A DNA stretch of 64,000 nucleotides from Litorivicinus lipolyticus (GTDB lineage Bacteria; Pseudomonadota; Gammaproteobacteria; Pseudomonadales; Litorivicinaceae). Below, in pieces: positions 44,896 to 54,878 of this stretch; position 1 is the stretch's first letter, and every line of letters starts with the position of its first letter. The notes under the pieces were generated by a model. It saw nothing but the letters and a program-made list of their open reading frames with translations, did not search any database and was not told the origin of the DNA. Location: assembly GCF_009650135.1 (NCBI RefSeq), contig NZ_CP045871.1:1364001-1428000 (forward strand), given 5' to 3'. Both the position numbers and the translations under genes were made by a program.

Positions 44896-45369
44896 CTAAG
44901 CGTTGTGAAGGCCTTCCTGCGCCTGCCAGACACATTCACCGAGCACTTTAAACTTGGCAACGGTCATCGCGTTTTTCTTCGATTGCTGGATTTGATCCAG
45001 CACCGTTTCTCGGTTTAAAGCGTACAGGTGGGTGGTGGCGTATGACTCGTTCATCAGTACCAGAAGTACGTGAGTCCAATCCCCTGCGGCATTGATCGAG
45101 CCGATCCGAGGCGCACTCTTAGCACCGCCAAATAAGGCGCGGCTTTTGATTTGAAAACGGAAGTTTTGGTCAGTGGACACCAGATCAATGCCGGCTATGC
45201 CTTCGGCGACTTCGTGCAGATTAAGCAATCGCGCTGCATCGTACAGCGCGATCTCGGACCCGACCGGCAGCGATTTGCCAGTCGATTCTCGAAAGTCACT
45301 GGCCAACTGACGGGCTTGCTCCATCAGCAGGTCGATTTTATAGGGTTGGCCTACCGGGACATCGCTCAT
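44896..45369 (-). CDS. Uncharacterised protein with a nuclease-fold-like motif
   Basis: 157 residues from ATG 45369; 14 codons further upstream are open without support. I do not recognise a characterised relative. A possible PD-(D/E)xK pattern is visible: Glu39 in GSEIALYDAARLLNL, Asp62 in GIDLV, and Gln73-x-Lys75 in RFQIKSRAL, followed by RIGSI and a hydrophobic beta strand (WTHVLLVLM). That arrangement recalls the DUF6998-like group of restriction-endonuclease-fold proteins. It lies alone between adk and the GGDEF-like gene. No signal peptide or membrane helix is seen. Confidence 0.7.
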   Translation of the reverse strand: MSDVPVGQPYKIDLLMEQARQLASDFRESTGKSLPVGSEIALYDAARLLNLHEVAEGIAGIDLVSTDQNFRFQIKSRALFGGAKSAPRIGSINAAGDWTHVLLVLMNESYATTHLYALNRETVLDQIQQSKKNAMTVAKFKVLGECVWQAQEGLHNA

Positions 45370-45425
45370 ACACGGATGATAACCCGCACGTGCGCCATGT
45401 CCACGACCCAATGTGCGTCGCCGGG

Positions 45426-46164
<739 letters not shown>

Positions 46165-46171
46165 TCCTGGC

Positions 46172-48823
46172 TTATCCTGTGTTGCGCATACCCGCAGCGA
46201 TGCCGGCCATTGAGACCATCAAGGCGCGCTCCGTAGCACGCCCCGGGTTACCGTCGGCTTGACGCGCACGCAGCATTAACTCGGCCTGCAAAAAGTGCAG
46301 CGGATCGGTGTACGGATCGCGCACCGCCAACGAGCGGGCAATTGAGGGCACGGTATCGAGTAGCGCCGGCTGTTGCTTAATGTCATTGATGACGGTGATG
46401 ACATGAGCCAAGCGATCACGCAGCTGTTGACCCAATGTCAACGACGAATCGTTGGTGCACAGGCGCTCCTCGTAGTAAGCGGCGATGTCGCTGTCGGTTT
46501 TCGCCAGCACCATTTCGAGCATATCGACGTAGACGCGGAAGAACGGCCAATCGCGCACCATGTCGCGAATGCGCTCGGCATCATCGCCCTCCATGGCACG
46601 GCCCAAGGCCTCATCGCTGCCCAACCACGCCGGCAACATCAGGCGGATCTGCATCCATGCAAAAATCCAAGGAATGGCGCGCAGCGATTCAACACCACCA
46701 CCGGCCTTGCGCTTGGCGGGGCGCGAGCCGAGCGGCAACCGCGCCAACTCACCTTCCGGGGTGATTTCACGGAAGTACGGGACAAACTCGGGGTTGCCAC
46801 GGATCACGCCACGGTAGGCCTCGACGCCTTCTTTGGCCAACCGTTCAATCAGCGCACGGTGCGCAGGTTGAGGTGCCGGACCCGGTTCCATGGTGGCCTC
46901 TAACATCGCGCCCAGGTAAAGCTCCAAGGTTTGACAAGCGATCTCGGGCAACCCAAATTTGTAGCGAATCATCTCGCCCTGTTCGGTCACCCGGATGGCG
47001 CCCATGACGCTGCCCGGAGGCTGCGCCAAAATTGCTTGGTGTGACGGCCCGCCGCCACGACCGACCGTGCCGCCACGGCCATGAAACAGGGTTAAGTGGG
47101 TGGTATTCAGGCGGCACACTTCGGCCAGTTTTTCCTGGGCCTGATACTGCGCCCAGGTCGCCGCTAGGGTACCGGCGTCTTTGGCGCTGTCGCTGTACCC
47201 GATCATGACTTCCTGGCGCGCACCGATGCTGTCTCGGTACCAGGCATTTGCCAACAGTTGGTTGATGACGCTCGGCGCGCGTTCCAGATCGTCCAGGGTT
47301 TCGAACAGCGGCGCCACCGGCACTGAGTGGACGACACCGCATTCTTTCAGCAGCAACTTCACCGCCAACACGTCGGATGGCTGACGTGCCATCGAAATCA
47401 CGTAGCTGTGGATCGCATCGGCATGCGAATCGGCGACCACACGGCAAGTTTCCAGGACCTCGTAGGTGTCGTCACTGCCGCGCCAGTTGGGCGGTAACAA
47501 CGGACGATTCGATTGCAATTCGCCGAGCAAGAACGCTTGTTTCTTGTCTTCGTCCCAGGCGCGGTAGTCGCCCAAACCGACAAACTCACACAGCTCCGCT
47601 AAGGCCTGTGTATGACGGTCCGATTCCTGACGGATATCCAGCATTACCAGGTTCGGGCCAAAGGTCGCCGCACGCCGGATGGTGTCCAGCAAGTAACCGT
47701 CGGCGATCACGCCCATGCCGCGCTCGTGCAACGAGCGATAGCACAGCGTCAGCGGCTCCAAAATAGCCGCTTTGGAACGCAAATTCGAACACACACTGAC
47801 CGGTTTGCCGTCGCGAATGGCTTCAATTTCACTTCGGATGTCGCGCATCTGCTGACGCAAGGGGCGCAGGAATACACGGTACGGCTCGCGTTGGTCGCCT
47901 ACCTGAGCGCGCATTTCGTCGTTACACGCGTCCATCGACAGGTCCTGGATCAGGCGGTTGATGTCGCCCTCAAACAAGTCCGCCGCCATCCAGCGCGCCA
48001 AGCCCAAGACCTCGCGGGTGACCCGGGCCGTGACGTTGGGATTGCCGTCACGGTCACCGCCCATCCAGGATGAAAACTTGAACACCGAGGCGTCAATCGG
48101 CAACGGGTGGCCCGTAGTCGCCTGCATGTGCGTGCTGATGTCACGCAACACATCCGGCACCGCGTTCCACAAACTGTTTTCAATCACCGCAAAGCCCCAT
48201 CGGGCTTCATCCACTGGGGTCGGCCGTTGACCACGGATTTCATTGGTGTGCCAGCACTCGGCGATCAATCGTTGCAGTCGCCGGCGCTGGTGATTGGCCT
48301 CGCGCGGGGATAAATCGCCGCCATCAAGCGCGCCCAAGCATTCGGCGATGCCTTCGTATTTTTGGATCAGCGAGCGACGCACCACTTCGGTCGGGTGCGC
48401 GGTCAACACCAGATCAATCGACAGTTTTGGGATGGCCTCGGCAATCTCGGCGCCGCTGTGGCCCTGGTCCATCAGTCGCGTCATTGCCGCGCGAATCGAA
48501 TCCTCACCTAACAGCAGGCCGTCCTCGGCCGTGTTTTGACGGTGGTACCGCACCCGATGGTGTTGTTCCGCAATATTAGCCAGGTTCAAAAACTGGGTGA
48601 ATGCGCGAGCGACCTGAACCAGGTCGTCACCGTCTAGCTCTTGCAGGGTTTGCTGGAGCGCCGTGCGCGCGGCCTTGTCACCCGCTCGGCCTTGCTTAGC
48701 CAGCGACCGGATGGATTCAATTTGGTCAAGAAAAGGTTGGCCTAGGTGTTCGGCCATGGCGTGCCCGAGTGCATCGCCTAACTGCCGCACGTCATCTCGG
48801 AGCGCGGGGGACATTTCAGTCAC
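46172..48823 (-). CDS. ppc: Phosphoenolpyruvate carboxylase
   Basis: 883 residues, the bacterial full-length form. It carboxylates PEP to oxaloacetate, refilling the TCA cycle. Signatures: VLTAHPTEVVRRS with catalytic His (~155), WMGGDRDGNPNVT, GYSDSAKDAGTLAATWAQY, FHGRGGTVGRGGGPSH, and the invariant C-terminal MRNTG. The start is GTG 48823; an ATG three codons later is an alternative. It stands as a single gene upstream of adk. Confidence 0.97.
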   Translation of the reverse strand: MTEMSPALRDDVRQLGDALGHAMAEHLGQPFLDQIESIRSLAKQGRAGDKAARTALQQTLQELDGDDLVQVARAFTQFLNLANIAEQHHRVRYHRQNTAEDGLLLGEDSIRAAMTRLMDQGHSGAEIAEAIPKLSIDLVLTAHPTEVVRRSLIQKYEGIAECLGALDGGDLSPREANHQRRRLQRLIAECWHTNEIRGQRPTPVDEARWGFAVIENSLWNAVPDVLRDISTHMQATTGHPLPIDASVFKFSSWMGGDRDGNPNVTARVTREVLGLARWMAADLFEGDINRLIQDLSMDACNDEMRAQVGDQREPYRVFLRPLRQQMRDIRSEIEAIRDGKPVSVCSNLRSKAAILEPLTLCYRSLHERGMGVIADGYLLDTIRRAATFGPNLVMLDIRQESDRHTQALAELCEFVGLGDYRAWDEDKKQAFLLGELQSNRPLLPPNWRGSDDTYEVLETCRVVADSHADAIHSYVISMARQPSDVLAVKLLLKECGVVHSVPVAPLFETLDDLERAPSVINQLLANAWYRDSIGARQEVMIGYSDSAKDAGTLAATWAQYQAQEKLAEVCRLNTTHLTLFHGRGGTVGRGGGPSHQAILAQPPGSVMGAIRVTEQGEMIRYKFGLPEIACQTLELYLGAMLEATMEPGPAPQPAHRALIERLAKEGVEAYRGVIRGNPEFVPYFREITPEGELARLPLGSRPAKRKAGGGVESLRAIPWIFAWMQIRLMLPAWLGSDEALGRAMEGDDAERIRDMVRDWPFFRVYVDMLEMVLAKTDSDIAAYYEERLCTNDSSLTLGQQLRDRLAHVITVINDIKQQPALLDTVPSIARSLAVRDPYTDPLHFLQAELMLRARQADGNPGRATERALMVSMAGIAAGMRNTG

Positions 48824-48888
48824 AGTAAAAATCCGTTTTTAAAGGTGGGGAGCGCACCAATTAACCAGATCGCGCCGGACCTTGCAAT

Positions 48889-49671
48889 TCACGTCGCCGA
48901 CTTGGCACGCGACCAGCGGGCCTCGAGCGCATCCGTATCAAGCCCCTCAAGCGGGCCTTGCGACTCCATATGGGCAAATCGCGCCTCAAATTTCCGATTC
49001 GCGCCGGCCAGTACCTGCTCCGCATCCAGCCCTGATTTACGTGCGTAATTGACCAAGGTAAACATCAGGTCACCCAGCTCATCGGCGCGCTCATCGGGGC
49101 TTGTGGCGGCGTCTAGTTCGGCCAGTTCTTCACTGATTTTATCGCGCACGCCGTCCAACGAAGGCCAGTCAAACCCAACCCTGGCCGCCCGCGCTTGGAT
49201 TTTTTGTGCACGCTGAGCCGCCGCCAGCGCCAACGGCACATCATCCAACAGTCCGCCCTCGCCGCGCGCCGCGCGCTCGTCGGCTTTGCGTGATTCCCAA
49301 GCCGCATTGACCTGCGCTTCGGTCAGGTGCGTCGGTTGGCCAAAGCTGGCGCGGGTGCCATCGGGCCAAACATGGGGGTGGCGCCGGACCAGTTTTTCAT
49401 GCAGCCCCGAGGCCACATCAGTCAGCTGAAAGTGCCCAGATTCGTGCGCAATTTGACTAAAAAATACCACCTGAAATAGCAAGTCGCCTAACTCCGAGCG
49501 CAACTCAGCCCAGGCGCCGCGTGATGCTGCATCCTGAACCTCGTAGGCCTCCTCGACCGCAAACTTGGCCAACGAAGCTAGGGTTTGACGCCGATCCCAC
49601 GGACAGCCGTGGGCCGGGTCACGCAGCTCGGCCATTAAGCCCGCCAAGGCCGGTAAATCAACTGCGCTCAC
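48889..49671 (-). CDS. mazG: Nucleoside triphosphate pyrophosphohydrolase MazG
   Basis: 260 residues with tandem MazG domains: LRDPAHGCPWDRRQT and FAVEEAYEVQDAA, ELGDLLFQVVFFSQIA with the EExxE/ExxD metal-binding pattern, and a second copy ISEELAELDAA...DELGDLMFTLVNYAR. It hydrolyses NTPs to NMP and PPi, clearing aberrant nucleotides and lowering ppGpp effects. The start is GTG 49671, 14 bases inside the end of relA; position after relA is conserved in many gammaproteobacteria. Confidence 0.95.
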   Translation of the reverse strand: MSAVDLPALAGLMAELRDPAHGCPWDRRQTLASLAKFAVEEAYEVQDAASRGAWAELRSELGDLLFQVVFFSQIAHESGHFQLTDVASGLHEKLVRRHPHVWPDGTRASFGQPTHLTEAQVNAAWESRKADERAARGEGGLLDDVPLALAAAQRAQKIQARAARVGFDWPSLDGVRDKISEELAELDAATSPDERADELGDLMFTLVNYARKSGLDAEQVLAGANRKFEARFAHMESQGPLEGLDTDALEARWSRAKSAT

Positions 49672-51880
49672 GGCGAGCCTCCAGGACGTAGGGCAATTGG
49701 GACAGGCGGGTCAATACGCCGGACAGCCGCGACAGCCCCTCGACTTCTATCTGCAGGCGCATGGTGGCACTGCCATCGGAGCGATCCGACTGGGTATTGA
49801 CGGCCAACACATTGCACCGCTCGCCCGCCAACACATTGGACACATCGCGCAGCAGTCCGGTCCGGTCCATGGCTTTGACGTACAGATTGACCGGATACGC
49901 ACGTTCAAGGTTGCCCCATTGGATGTCGACAATACGTTCCGGCTCATTCGCGTTGAGGTTTTCGAACGACGGGCAATCGGCGCGGTGTACGGACACACCG
50001 CGGGCTCGGGTGATATACCCCTTGACCCAATCACCTGGTACCGGTTTGCAACAACTGGCCAAGCTGGACGCCAAGTTATCCACCCCATCGATGGTGATGG
50101 AGCCTCGCTCGGCACGGGACGCATGCTCTCCCAGTGGTAGCTCGTCCGGCTCGCCGGACGGGTCCGATTCCTGGTGGTAACGATGGACCGCACCAATGGC
50201 CTGCGACAGTTTAATGTCGCCGGCACCCAGCCCCACGTAAAGTTCGTCTTCAGTTTGCAGTCCCAAGCGTTCGGCCAGCAGTGCCGGCGGCGGCGCCACC
50301 AGGGCCAAACGGCGCAGTTCGACCTCTAATAGCTGACGGCCTTCTTCGTAATTTGCATCGCGATCCTGAAGACGAAACCAGGCTTGGATCTTTGAGCGCG
50401 CCCTCGACGTTGTCACAAAGCCCAGGTCTTGGTTCAACCAGTCCCGGCTTGGCTTGCCTTCCTTGGCCGTCAGAATCTCGATCTGGTCGCCCAACCCCAA
50501 GCGATAGGTCAGCGGTACAATGCGGCCGCCGACCTTGGCACCACGACAGCGGTGACCGACCTCGGTGTGGACCTTGTAGGCAAAGTCCAACGGTGTCGAG
50601 CCGCGCGGCAAATCAACCACGTCGCCAGCCGGCGTAAAGGCGTACACACGGTCATCCGAGGTGTCGTTACGAAAGGCTTCTAACAGGCTTTCGGTGTCGC
50701 CCATTTCGTCGTGCCAGGCCAATACCTGGCGAAAAAACTCAACTTTTTGCTCATAGCTACCGGGTTTTTCGTCGGTGTCGTGGCCCTTATAGCGGTAGTG
50801 CGCACAGACACCGTACTCGGCTTCATCGTGCATGCTGTGGGTCCGAATCTGGACCTCGACCACCTTGCCCTCCGGACCCAGCACAGCGGTATGCAGCGAG
50901 CGATAACCGTTGGGCTTGGGCTGCGCGATGTAATCGTCAAACTCGCCCGGCAGGTGCTTAAAGGCGGCGTGAACCATGCCCAGGGCGGCGTAGCAATCGC
51001 GCGTTTCATGAACCAGCAAACGGATCGCGCGAACGTCATAAACCTCATTAAATTCAATGTTCTTTCGGCTCATCTTGCGCCAAATACTGAAGATGTGTTT
51101 GGCGCGCCAGCTGATGTCGGCATCGATGCCGGCTTGACTCAAACTGTCGCGCAATCGTTGGACCACATCTTCGATGTAATGCTCGCGTTCTTGGCGCCGC
51201 TCGGCCAGCTGTTTGGCAATCGCCTTGTATTCATCGCTGCGCAGGTAGCGAAACGCCATGTCCTCCAATTCCCAGCGAATTTGGCCGATGCCCAAGCGGT
51301 GCGCCAACGGCGCATACACATCGATAATTTCTTGGGCGACGCGTTGGCGGTGGGCCTCGCTGTGGTCTTTAACAGCGCGAATCACGGCGGTTCGCTCGGC
51401 CAACTTTAAAATCGCTACACGCGGGTCGTCGACCAACGACACCAGCATCCGACGAATGACGTCTAGCCCCTCTTCTTTGCCGCCAATGGCGCGCACGTCA
51501 CTGAGGCCTCGGTCGCCAATCACACGCATCCGCAGAGTGTCAGAGACCAAGCGTCGGGCCACCGCACCGAGGCTAAATTCGACCTGGTCACAGCTAATTT
51601 TACCCTCTCGAACGCTGCGATAGACCAAGGCGGCCAACAAGGTTTCGATGTCGCCGGAAATGGTCGCGATCACAGTCGCCATCTCGAGCCCCAATTTCAG
51701 GCTGTCCAGACCGTCCCACTCATCCAGTGGCGAGGGTTGCTCGGCCGCAACCTGGATCATGTCCAGGGCGGTGCTCAGACGCGCATCGTCAAACCCCAGT
51801 TTACGCCACTGACTCAGCCAATACTGGCTGTCGTCCAAACGCTCACCGTCCAGGGGATGTGCAATCCGAGTTTTAACCAT
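49658..51880 (-). CDS. relA: GTP pyrophosphokinase RelA
   Basis: 740 residues from ATG 51880, which has AGGA at a good distance; the TTG further upstream is not supported. Domains in order: pseudo-HD hydrolase (~40-200), in which the SpoT HDxxED motif is replaced by YRSVREG, so hydrolysis is not expected; synthetase (~220-380) with FSIWRKMSRKNIEFNEVYDVRAIR-type sequence and YRSLHTAVLGPEGKVVEVQIRT; TGS (~395-460, VYAFTPAGDVVDLPRGSTPLDFAY); zinc-finger/ACT at the C-terminus (VKAMDRTGLLRDVSNVLAGE). It makes (p)ppGpp on stalled ribosomes. It lies between rlmD (8-base overlap) and mazG. Confidence 0.96.
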   Translation of the reverse strand: MVKTRIAHPLDGERLDDSQYWLSQWRKLGFDDARLSTALDMIQVAAEQPSPLDEWDGLDSLKLGLEMATVIATISGDIETLLAALVYRSVREGKISCDQVEFSLGAVARRLVSDTLRMRVIGDRGLSDVRAIGGKEEGLDVIRRMLVSLVDDPRVAILKLAERTAVIRAVKDHSEAHRQRVAQEIIDVYAPLAHRLGIGQIRWELEDMAFRYLRSDEYKAIAKQLAERRQEREHYIEDVVQRLRDSLSQAGIDADISWRAKHIFSIWRKMSRKNIEFNEVYDVRAIRLLVHETRDCYAALGMVHAAFKHLPGEFDDYIAQPKPNGYRSLHTAVLGPEGKVVEVQIRTHSMHDEAEYGVCAHYRYKGHDTDEKPGSYEQKVEFFRQVLAWHDEMGDTESLLEAFRNDTSDDRVYAFTPAGDVVDLPRGSTPLDFAYKVHTEVGHRCRGAKVGGRIVPLTYRLGLGDQIEILTAKEGKPSRDWLNQDLGFVTTSRARSKIQAWFRLQDRDANYEEGRQLLEVELRRLALVAPPPALLAERLGLQTEDELYVGLGAGDIKLSQAIGAVHRYHQESDPSGEPDELPLGEHASRAERGSITIDGVDNLASSLASCCKPVPGDWVKGYITRARGVSVHRADCPSFENLNANEPERIVDIQWGNLERAYPVNLYVKAMDRTGLLRDVSNVLAGERCNVLAVNTQSDRSDGSATMRLQIEVEGLSRLSGVLTRLSQLPYVLEARRERS

Positions 51881-53222
51881 TGAGGTCCTCGCGAACAAAG
51901 GCCGCCATCGATTCGACGTGGGCGGTGTGTGGAAACATGTCCATAATCCCAGCGTGGGTCAGGGTCCAGCCGCGTCCACGTAAAATGGCGATGTCTTTGG
52001 CCAGCGAGACGGGGTTGCAGGACACGTACACAATCTTTTCAACGCCGTCTAAGTTCAACGCCGCGAGCACGTCGCCGGCACCGCTGCGTGCGGGGTCCAG
52101 CAAGATTTTATTAAAACCGCCGCGCGCCCAGGGCTTGTCGTCGATCGATTCAGTCAGATCCGCCGCATGGAACTCGACATGCTGCATGCCGGCGCGCTGG
52201 GCGTTTAACCGCCCCCGCTCTGTCATCGCTTCATTGCCCTCGACCCCGACCACGTGGGCCGCCGTGCGTCCGATCGGCAAGGTGAAATTACCTAAACCAC
52301 AGAACAAATCTAAGACCCGGTCGCTGGACGTAAGTTCCAACAAATCGAGGGCTTGGGTCATCATCTGGTGGTTCATCGGCGCATTGACCTGGGTGAAGTC
52401 ATGCGGGTGGAATAGCATTCGCAGCCCGTACTCCGGATGCTCGTAACTGAGTAACTCCGGGCCCGTCAGCGGGTAGATGCGATGGGTAGTCTCGGGACCC
52501 TTGGGCTGCAACCAGATCTGGTAGCCAAAGCGCTTGCCCAACTCAACCAAGCGCGCCTGATCTTGCTGGGTCGGCGGGTCCAACACGCGAAATATAAGCG
52601 CCACCGCTTGGTCGCCACAGGCCACTTCGATCTGGGCAATACGGTCTTTGATCGTAGTTTGGCGAATCGCCGCGGCGATGTCCTGCAGGTGCAGACCGAC
52701 CCGCGGATCCAGCACCTGACAGTCGTCGATCACGGCCAGAAAACCACTGGCGGCCTCGCGGAAGCCAACCAAAACGCGTTCTTTAGCGGCCACCCAACGC
52801 ACGCCCATGCGGGCTTTGCGGCGATAACCATGGTGCGGGCCGCGCAGCGGCGCCAGGGTTTGTTGCGCTTGAGTACCGCCGTGCTCGCTAATCAAGTCAT
52901 CCAGCACACCGGCCTTAAAGGCGACTTGAGCGTCCGGCGCCCAGTGCTGCAGTGCACAGCCACCGCAGTTATTGAAGTGCGCGCAAATCGGCTCTACGCG
53001 TTCGTCGCTGGGGTTGGCGACGGCCATGGCGCGACCCTCGCCATGGCCTTGCCAGCGATTGTGCACATGCACTTCAACGCGCTCACCGGGCAGTGCATTG
53101 CCGACATACACCACGCGCTCATCATGTTCGACCACCGCGCGCCCTTCTTGGGTCAAGCGCAGCACGTCAGCTTCAAAGGGGGCCGGCATTTTTTTGCGGC
53201 GAGGGGCTTTTCGTTTGGCCAT
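51873..53222 (-). CDS. rlmD: 23S rRNA (uracil-1939-C5)-methyltransferase RlmD
   Basis: 449 residues. A TRAM domain (~5-65), then the Fe-S cluster cysteines CAHFNNCGGCALQHW with a later Cys in IDDCQVLDP, and the SAM-dependent methyltransferase domain: LDLFCGLGNFTLPIG, LLDPARSGAG and catalytic VYVSCNPVSLAKD. It forms m5U1939. Its ATG shares an A with the cysM stop (TAATG), and its 3' end overlaps the relA start. A basic N-terminus (MAKRKAPRRKK) may bind RNA. Confidence 0.96.
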   Translation of the reverse strand: MAKRKAPRRKKMPAPFEADVLRLTQEGRAVVEHDERVVYVGNALPGERVEVHVHNRWQGHGEGRAMAVANPSDERVEPICAHFNNCGGCALQHWAPDAQVAFKAGVLDDLISEHGGTQAQQTLAPLRGPHHGYRRKARMGVRWVAAKERVLVGFREAASGFLAVIDDCQVLDPRVGLHLQDIAAAIRQTTIKDRIAQIEVACGDQAVALIFRVLDPPTQQDQARLVELGKRFGYQIWLQPKGPETTHRIYPLTGPELLSYEHPEYGLRMLFHPHDFTQVNAPMNHQMMTQALDLLELTSSDRVLDLFCGLGNFTLPIGRTAAHVVGVEGNEAMTERGRLNAQRAGMQHVEFHAADLTESIDDKPWARGGFNKILLDPARSGAGDVLAALNLDGVEKIVYVSCNPVSLAKDIAILRGRGWTLTHAGIMDMFPHTAHVESMAAFVREDLNG

Positions 53223-54103
53223 TAGTTTGGGAACACTCCAGTGGATAGGTAACGGTCACCGCGATCGCAAATAATGGTGACAATGGTGGCGCCGGGGTTT
53301 TCGCGCGCAATTCGTAGGGCGCCTGCGACCGCACCGCCGGCACTGATGCCACAGAAAATGCCTTCCTGGGCGGCCAGCTGGCGGGTGGTTTCTTCGGCTT
53401 CGGACTGGGAAATATCCAGCACACGGTCAACCCGTTGCGGTTCAAAGATAGTCGGCATATAGGCTGCCGGCCAGCGCCGTATGCCGGGAATGTGCGACCC
53501 TTCGTTAGGTTGCAGCCCGATAATTTGAACACTGGGATTTTGCTCTTTCAGGTAACGCGACACGCCCATAATCGTGCCCGTGGTGCCCATGGACGAGACA
53601 AAGTGGGTGATTTCGCCGCCGGTGTCACGCCAGATCTCGGGCCCGGTTGAGTCGAAGTGGGCCTGTGGGTTACTGGGGTTAGCGAACTGGTCCAGAATAA
53701 TGCCCTCGCCCTTGGCCTGGAGCGATTCGGCCAGGTCACGCGCCCCTTCCATGCCGTTGGACACCAAGATCAACTCCGCACCAAAGGCTTTCATGCTGGC
53801 GCGCCGTTCGACACTTAGGTTGTCCGGCATCACGAGGCACATACGATAGCCTTTAATCGCCGAGGCCATGGCCAGTGCAATACCGGTGTTGCCGCTGGTC
53901 GCCTCGATCAACCGATCGCCTGGTTTGATCCGGCCACTGCGCTCGGCTTCATTAATCATCCACAGCGCGGCACGATCTTTGACACTGCTGGCAGGATTAT
54001 TACCTTCCATTTTGCCCAGCACCGTCACTCCGTCGGGTGCTAAACGTTGCAAACGCACCAACGGCGTGTTGCCGACCAATTCTTCTAGAGTGGGGTAGTT
54101 CAC
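53222..54103 (-). CDS. cysM: Cysteine synthase B
   Basis: 293 residues, PLP enzyme that makes cysteine (or S-sulfocysteine from thiosulfate) from O-acetylserine. Motifs: PTLEELVGNTPLVRLQRL, NNPASSVKDRAALWMI with the PLP lysine, EATSGNTGIALAMASAIKGY, SSMGTTGTIMGVSRYLKE and GISAGGAVAGALR. The start is GTG 54103, fixed by an AAGGAG seven bases upstream. It heads the cysM-rlmD-relA-mazG cluster. The thiosulfate-type transporter encoded at 56365 and CysB at the window's end are functionally related. Confidence 0.96.
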   Translation of the reverse strand: MNYPTLEELVGNTPLVRLQRLAPDGVTVLGKMEGNNPASSVKDRAALWMINEAERSGRIKPGDRLIEATSGNTGIALAMASAIKGYRMCLVMPDNLSVERRASMKAFGAELILVSNGMEGARDLAESLQAKGEGIILDQFANPSNPQAHFDSTGPEIWRDTGGEITHFVSSMGTTGTIMGVSRYLKEQNPSVQIIGLQPNEGSHIPGIRRWPAAYMPTIFEPQRVDRVLDISQSEAEETTRQLAAQEGIFCGISAGGAVAGALRIARENPGATIVTIICDRGDRYLSTGVFPN

Positions 54104-54203
54104 GCAGATCTCCTTTGCAGAGCGACATTATTGCCAGCTCAGGTCGTAAAGGCGATACCTGTGACCAATGGGATCAAAAAATTGGCCGCGGGATACTGCC
54201 GCC

Positions 54204-54878
54204 ATGACTCGATTTACCGTCCAACCACGCCCGACCCCGTCCCGGTATGCACGCGCGCCCAGCCTATGGCGATTGACGCAAACGCTAAACCGCGCCGATG
54301 CTAGCGAACGGCATGCTTTGGACGCCATGGAGGTGGCTCGGCGGCGACTGCAACAAACTCGCCACGACGCGCGCAACTTAACCATTGCCGCGCGCCGGCT
54401 GATCGAAGCGGGCGATCACGGCGGCGCCGTGCACTGCCTACAGGCGCTTGAGCAGTGGTTCACCCGCAGCGAACGACCGGCGTTACCACTGCGCCAACAG
54501 CTGCACGCCCTGGCCGCCTCATGGCGCGTGCTGTGCCGCCCCCAGGTAACGGTGTCGATTGCGGTGTCGACGTCGGTCGATGATTGGCCGGTGGCGCAGC
54601 AAGTGGCCCTGATCGCCGCCGACAATTTGATGCGCAATGCGATCGCCGCAACCCGCCGCGGCACGGTCCGTTTGCAAGTCAGTCAGTCGAACCGCTGGCT
54701 GCGATTGACCGTGATCGACACCGGACCGGGCTTGGGTGCCAGCGATCAACAGGGCCTCGGCATCGGCTTGGATTTACTGCGCAGCTTGCTGGACGAATTC
54801 GATGGCGAACTTGCAATGAACAGTCGCCCCACGGGGGTCTGGGCCCAGGCTCGCTACCCGATACGTGCGCGCGCTTGA
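54204..54878 (+). CDS. Small soluble histidine-kinase-like protein (DHp + HATPase only)
   Basis: 224 residues from ATG 54204. There is no membrane helix, PAS, HAMP or receiver domain. A DHp-like helix carries QTRHDARNLTIAARRL with candidate His54 in an H-D-x-R-N motif, like the HDxxN subfamily of kinases. The ATPase domain shows an N box ADNLMRNAIAA (~139-149), G1 DTGPGLG (~172) and G2 GLGIGLDLLRSL (~184), all intact. The gene is divergent from cysM-rlmD-relA-mazG, the neighbourhood where BarA/GacS is found in related bacteria. It may be a reduced relative or replacement; no receiver partner lies adjacent. Its 3' end overlaps that of the convergent monooxygenase gene by 25 bases. Confidence 0.78.
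   Translation: MTRFTVQPRPTPSRYARAPSLWRLTQTLNRADASERHALDAMEVARRRLQQTRHDARNLTIAARRLIEAGDHGGAVHCLQALEQWFTRSERPALPLRQQLHALAASWRVLCRPQVTVSIAVSTSVDDWPVAQQVALIAADNLMRNAIAATRRGTVRLQVSQSNRWLRLTVIDTGPGLGASDQQGLGIGLDLLRSLLDEFDGELAMNSRPTGVWAQARYPIRARA

Noticed and set aside
49658..51880. Bifunctional SpoT/Rel instead of RelA
   Set aside because: The hydrolase HDxxED motif is replaced by YRSVREG, and the rlmD-mazG context is that of relA.
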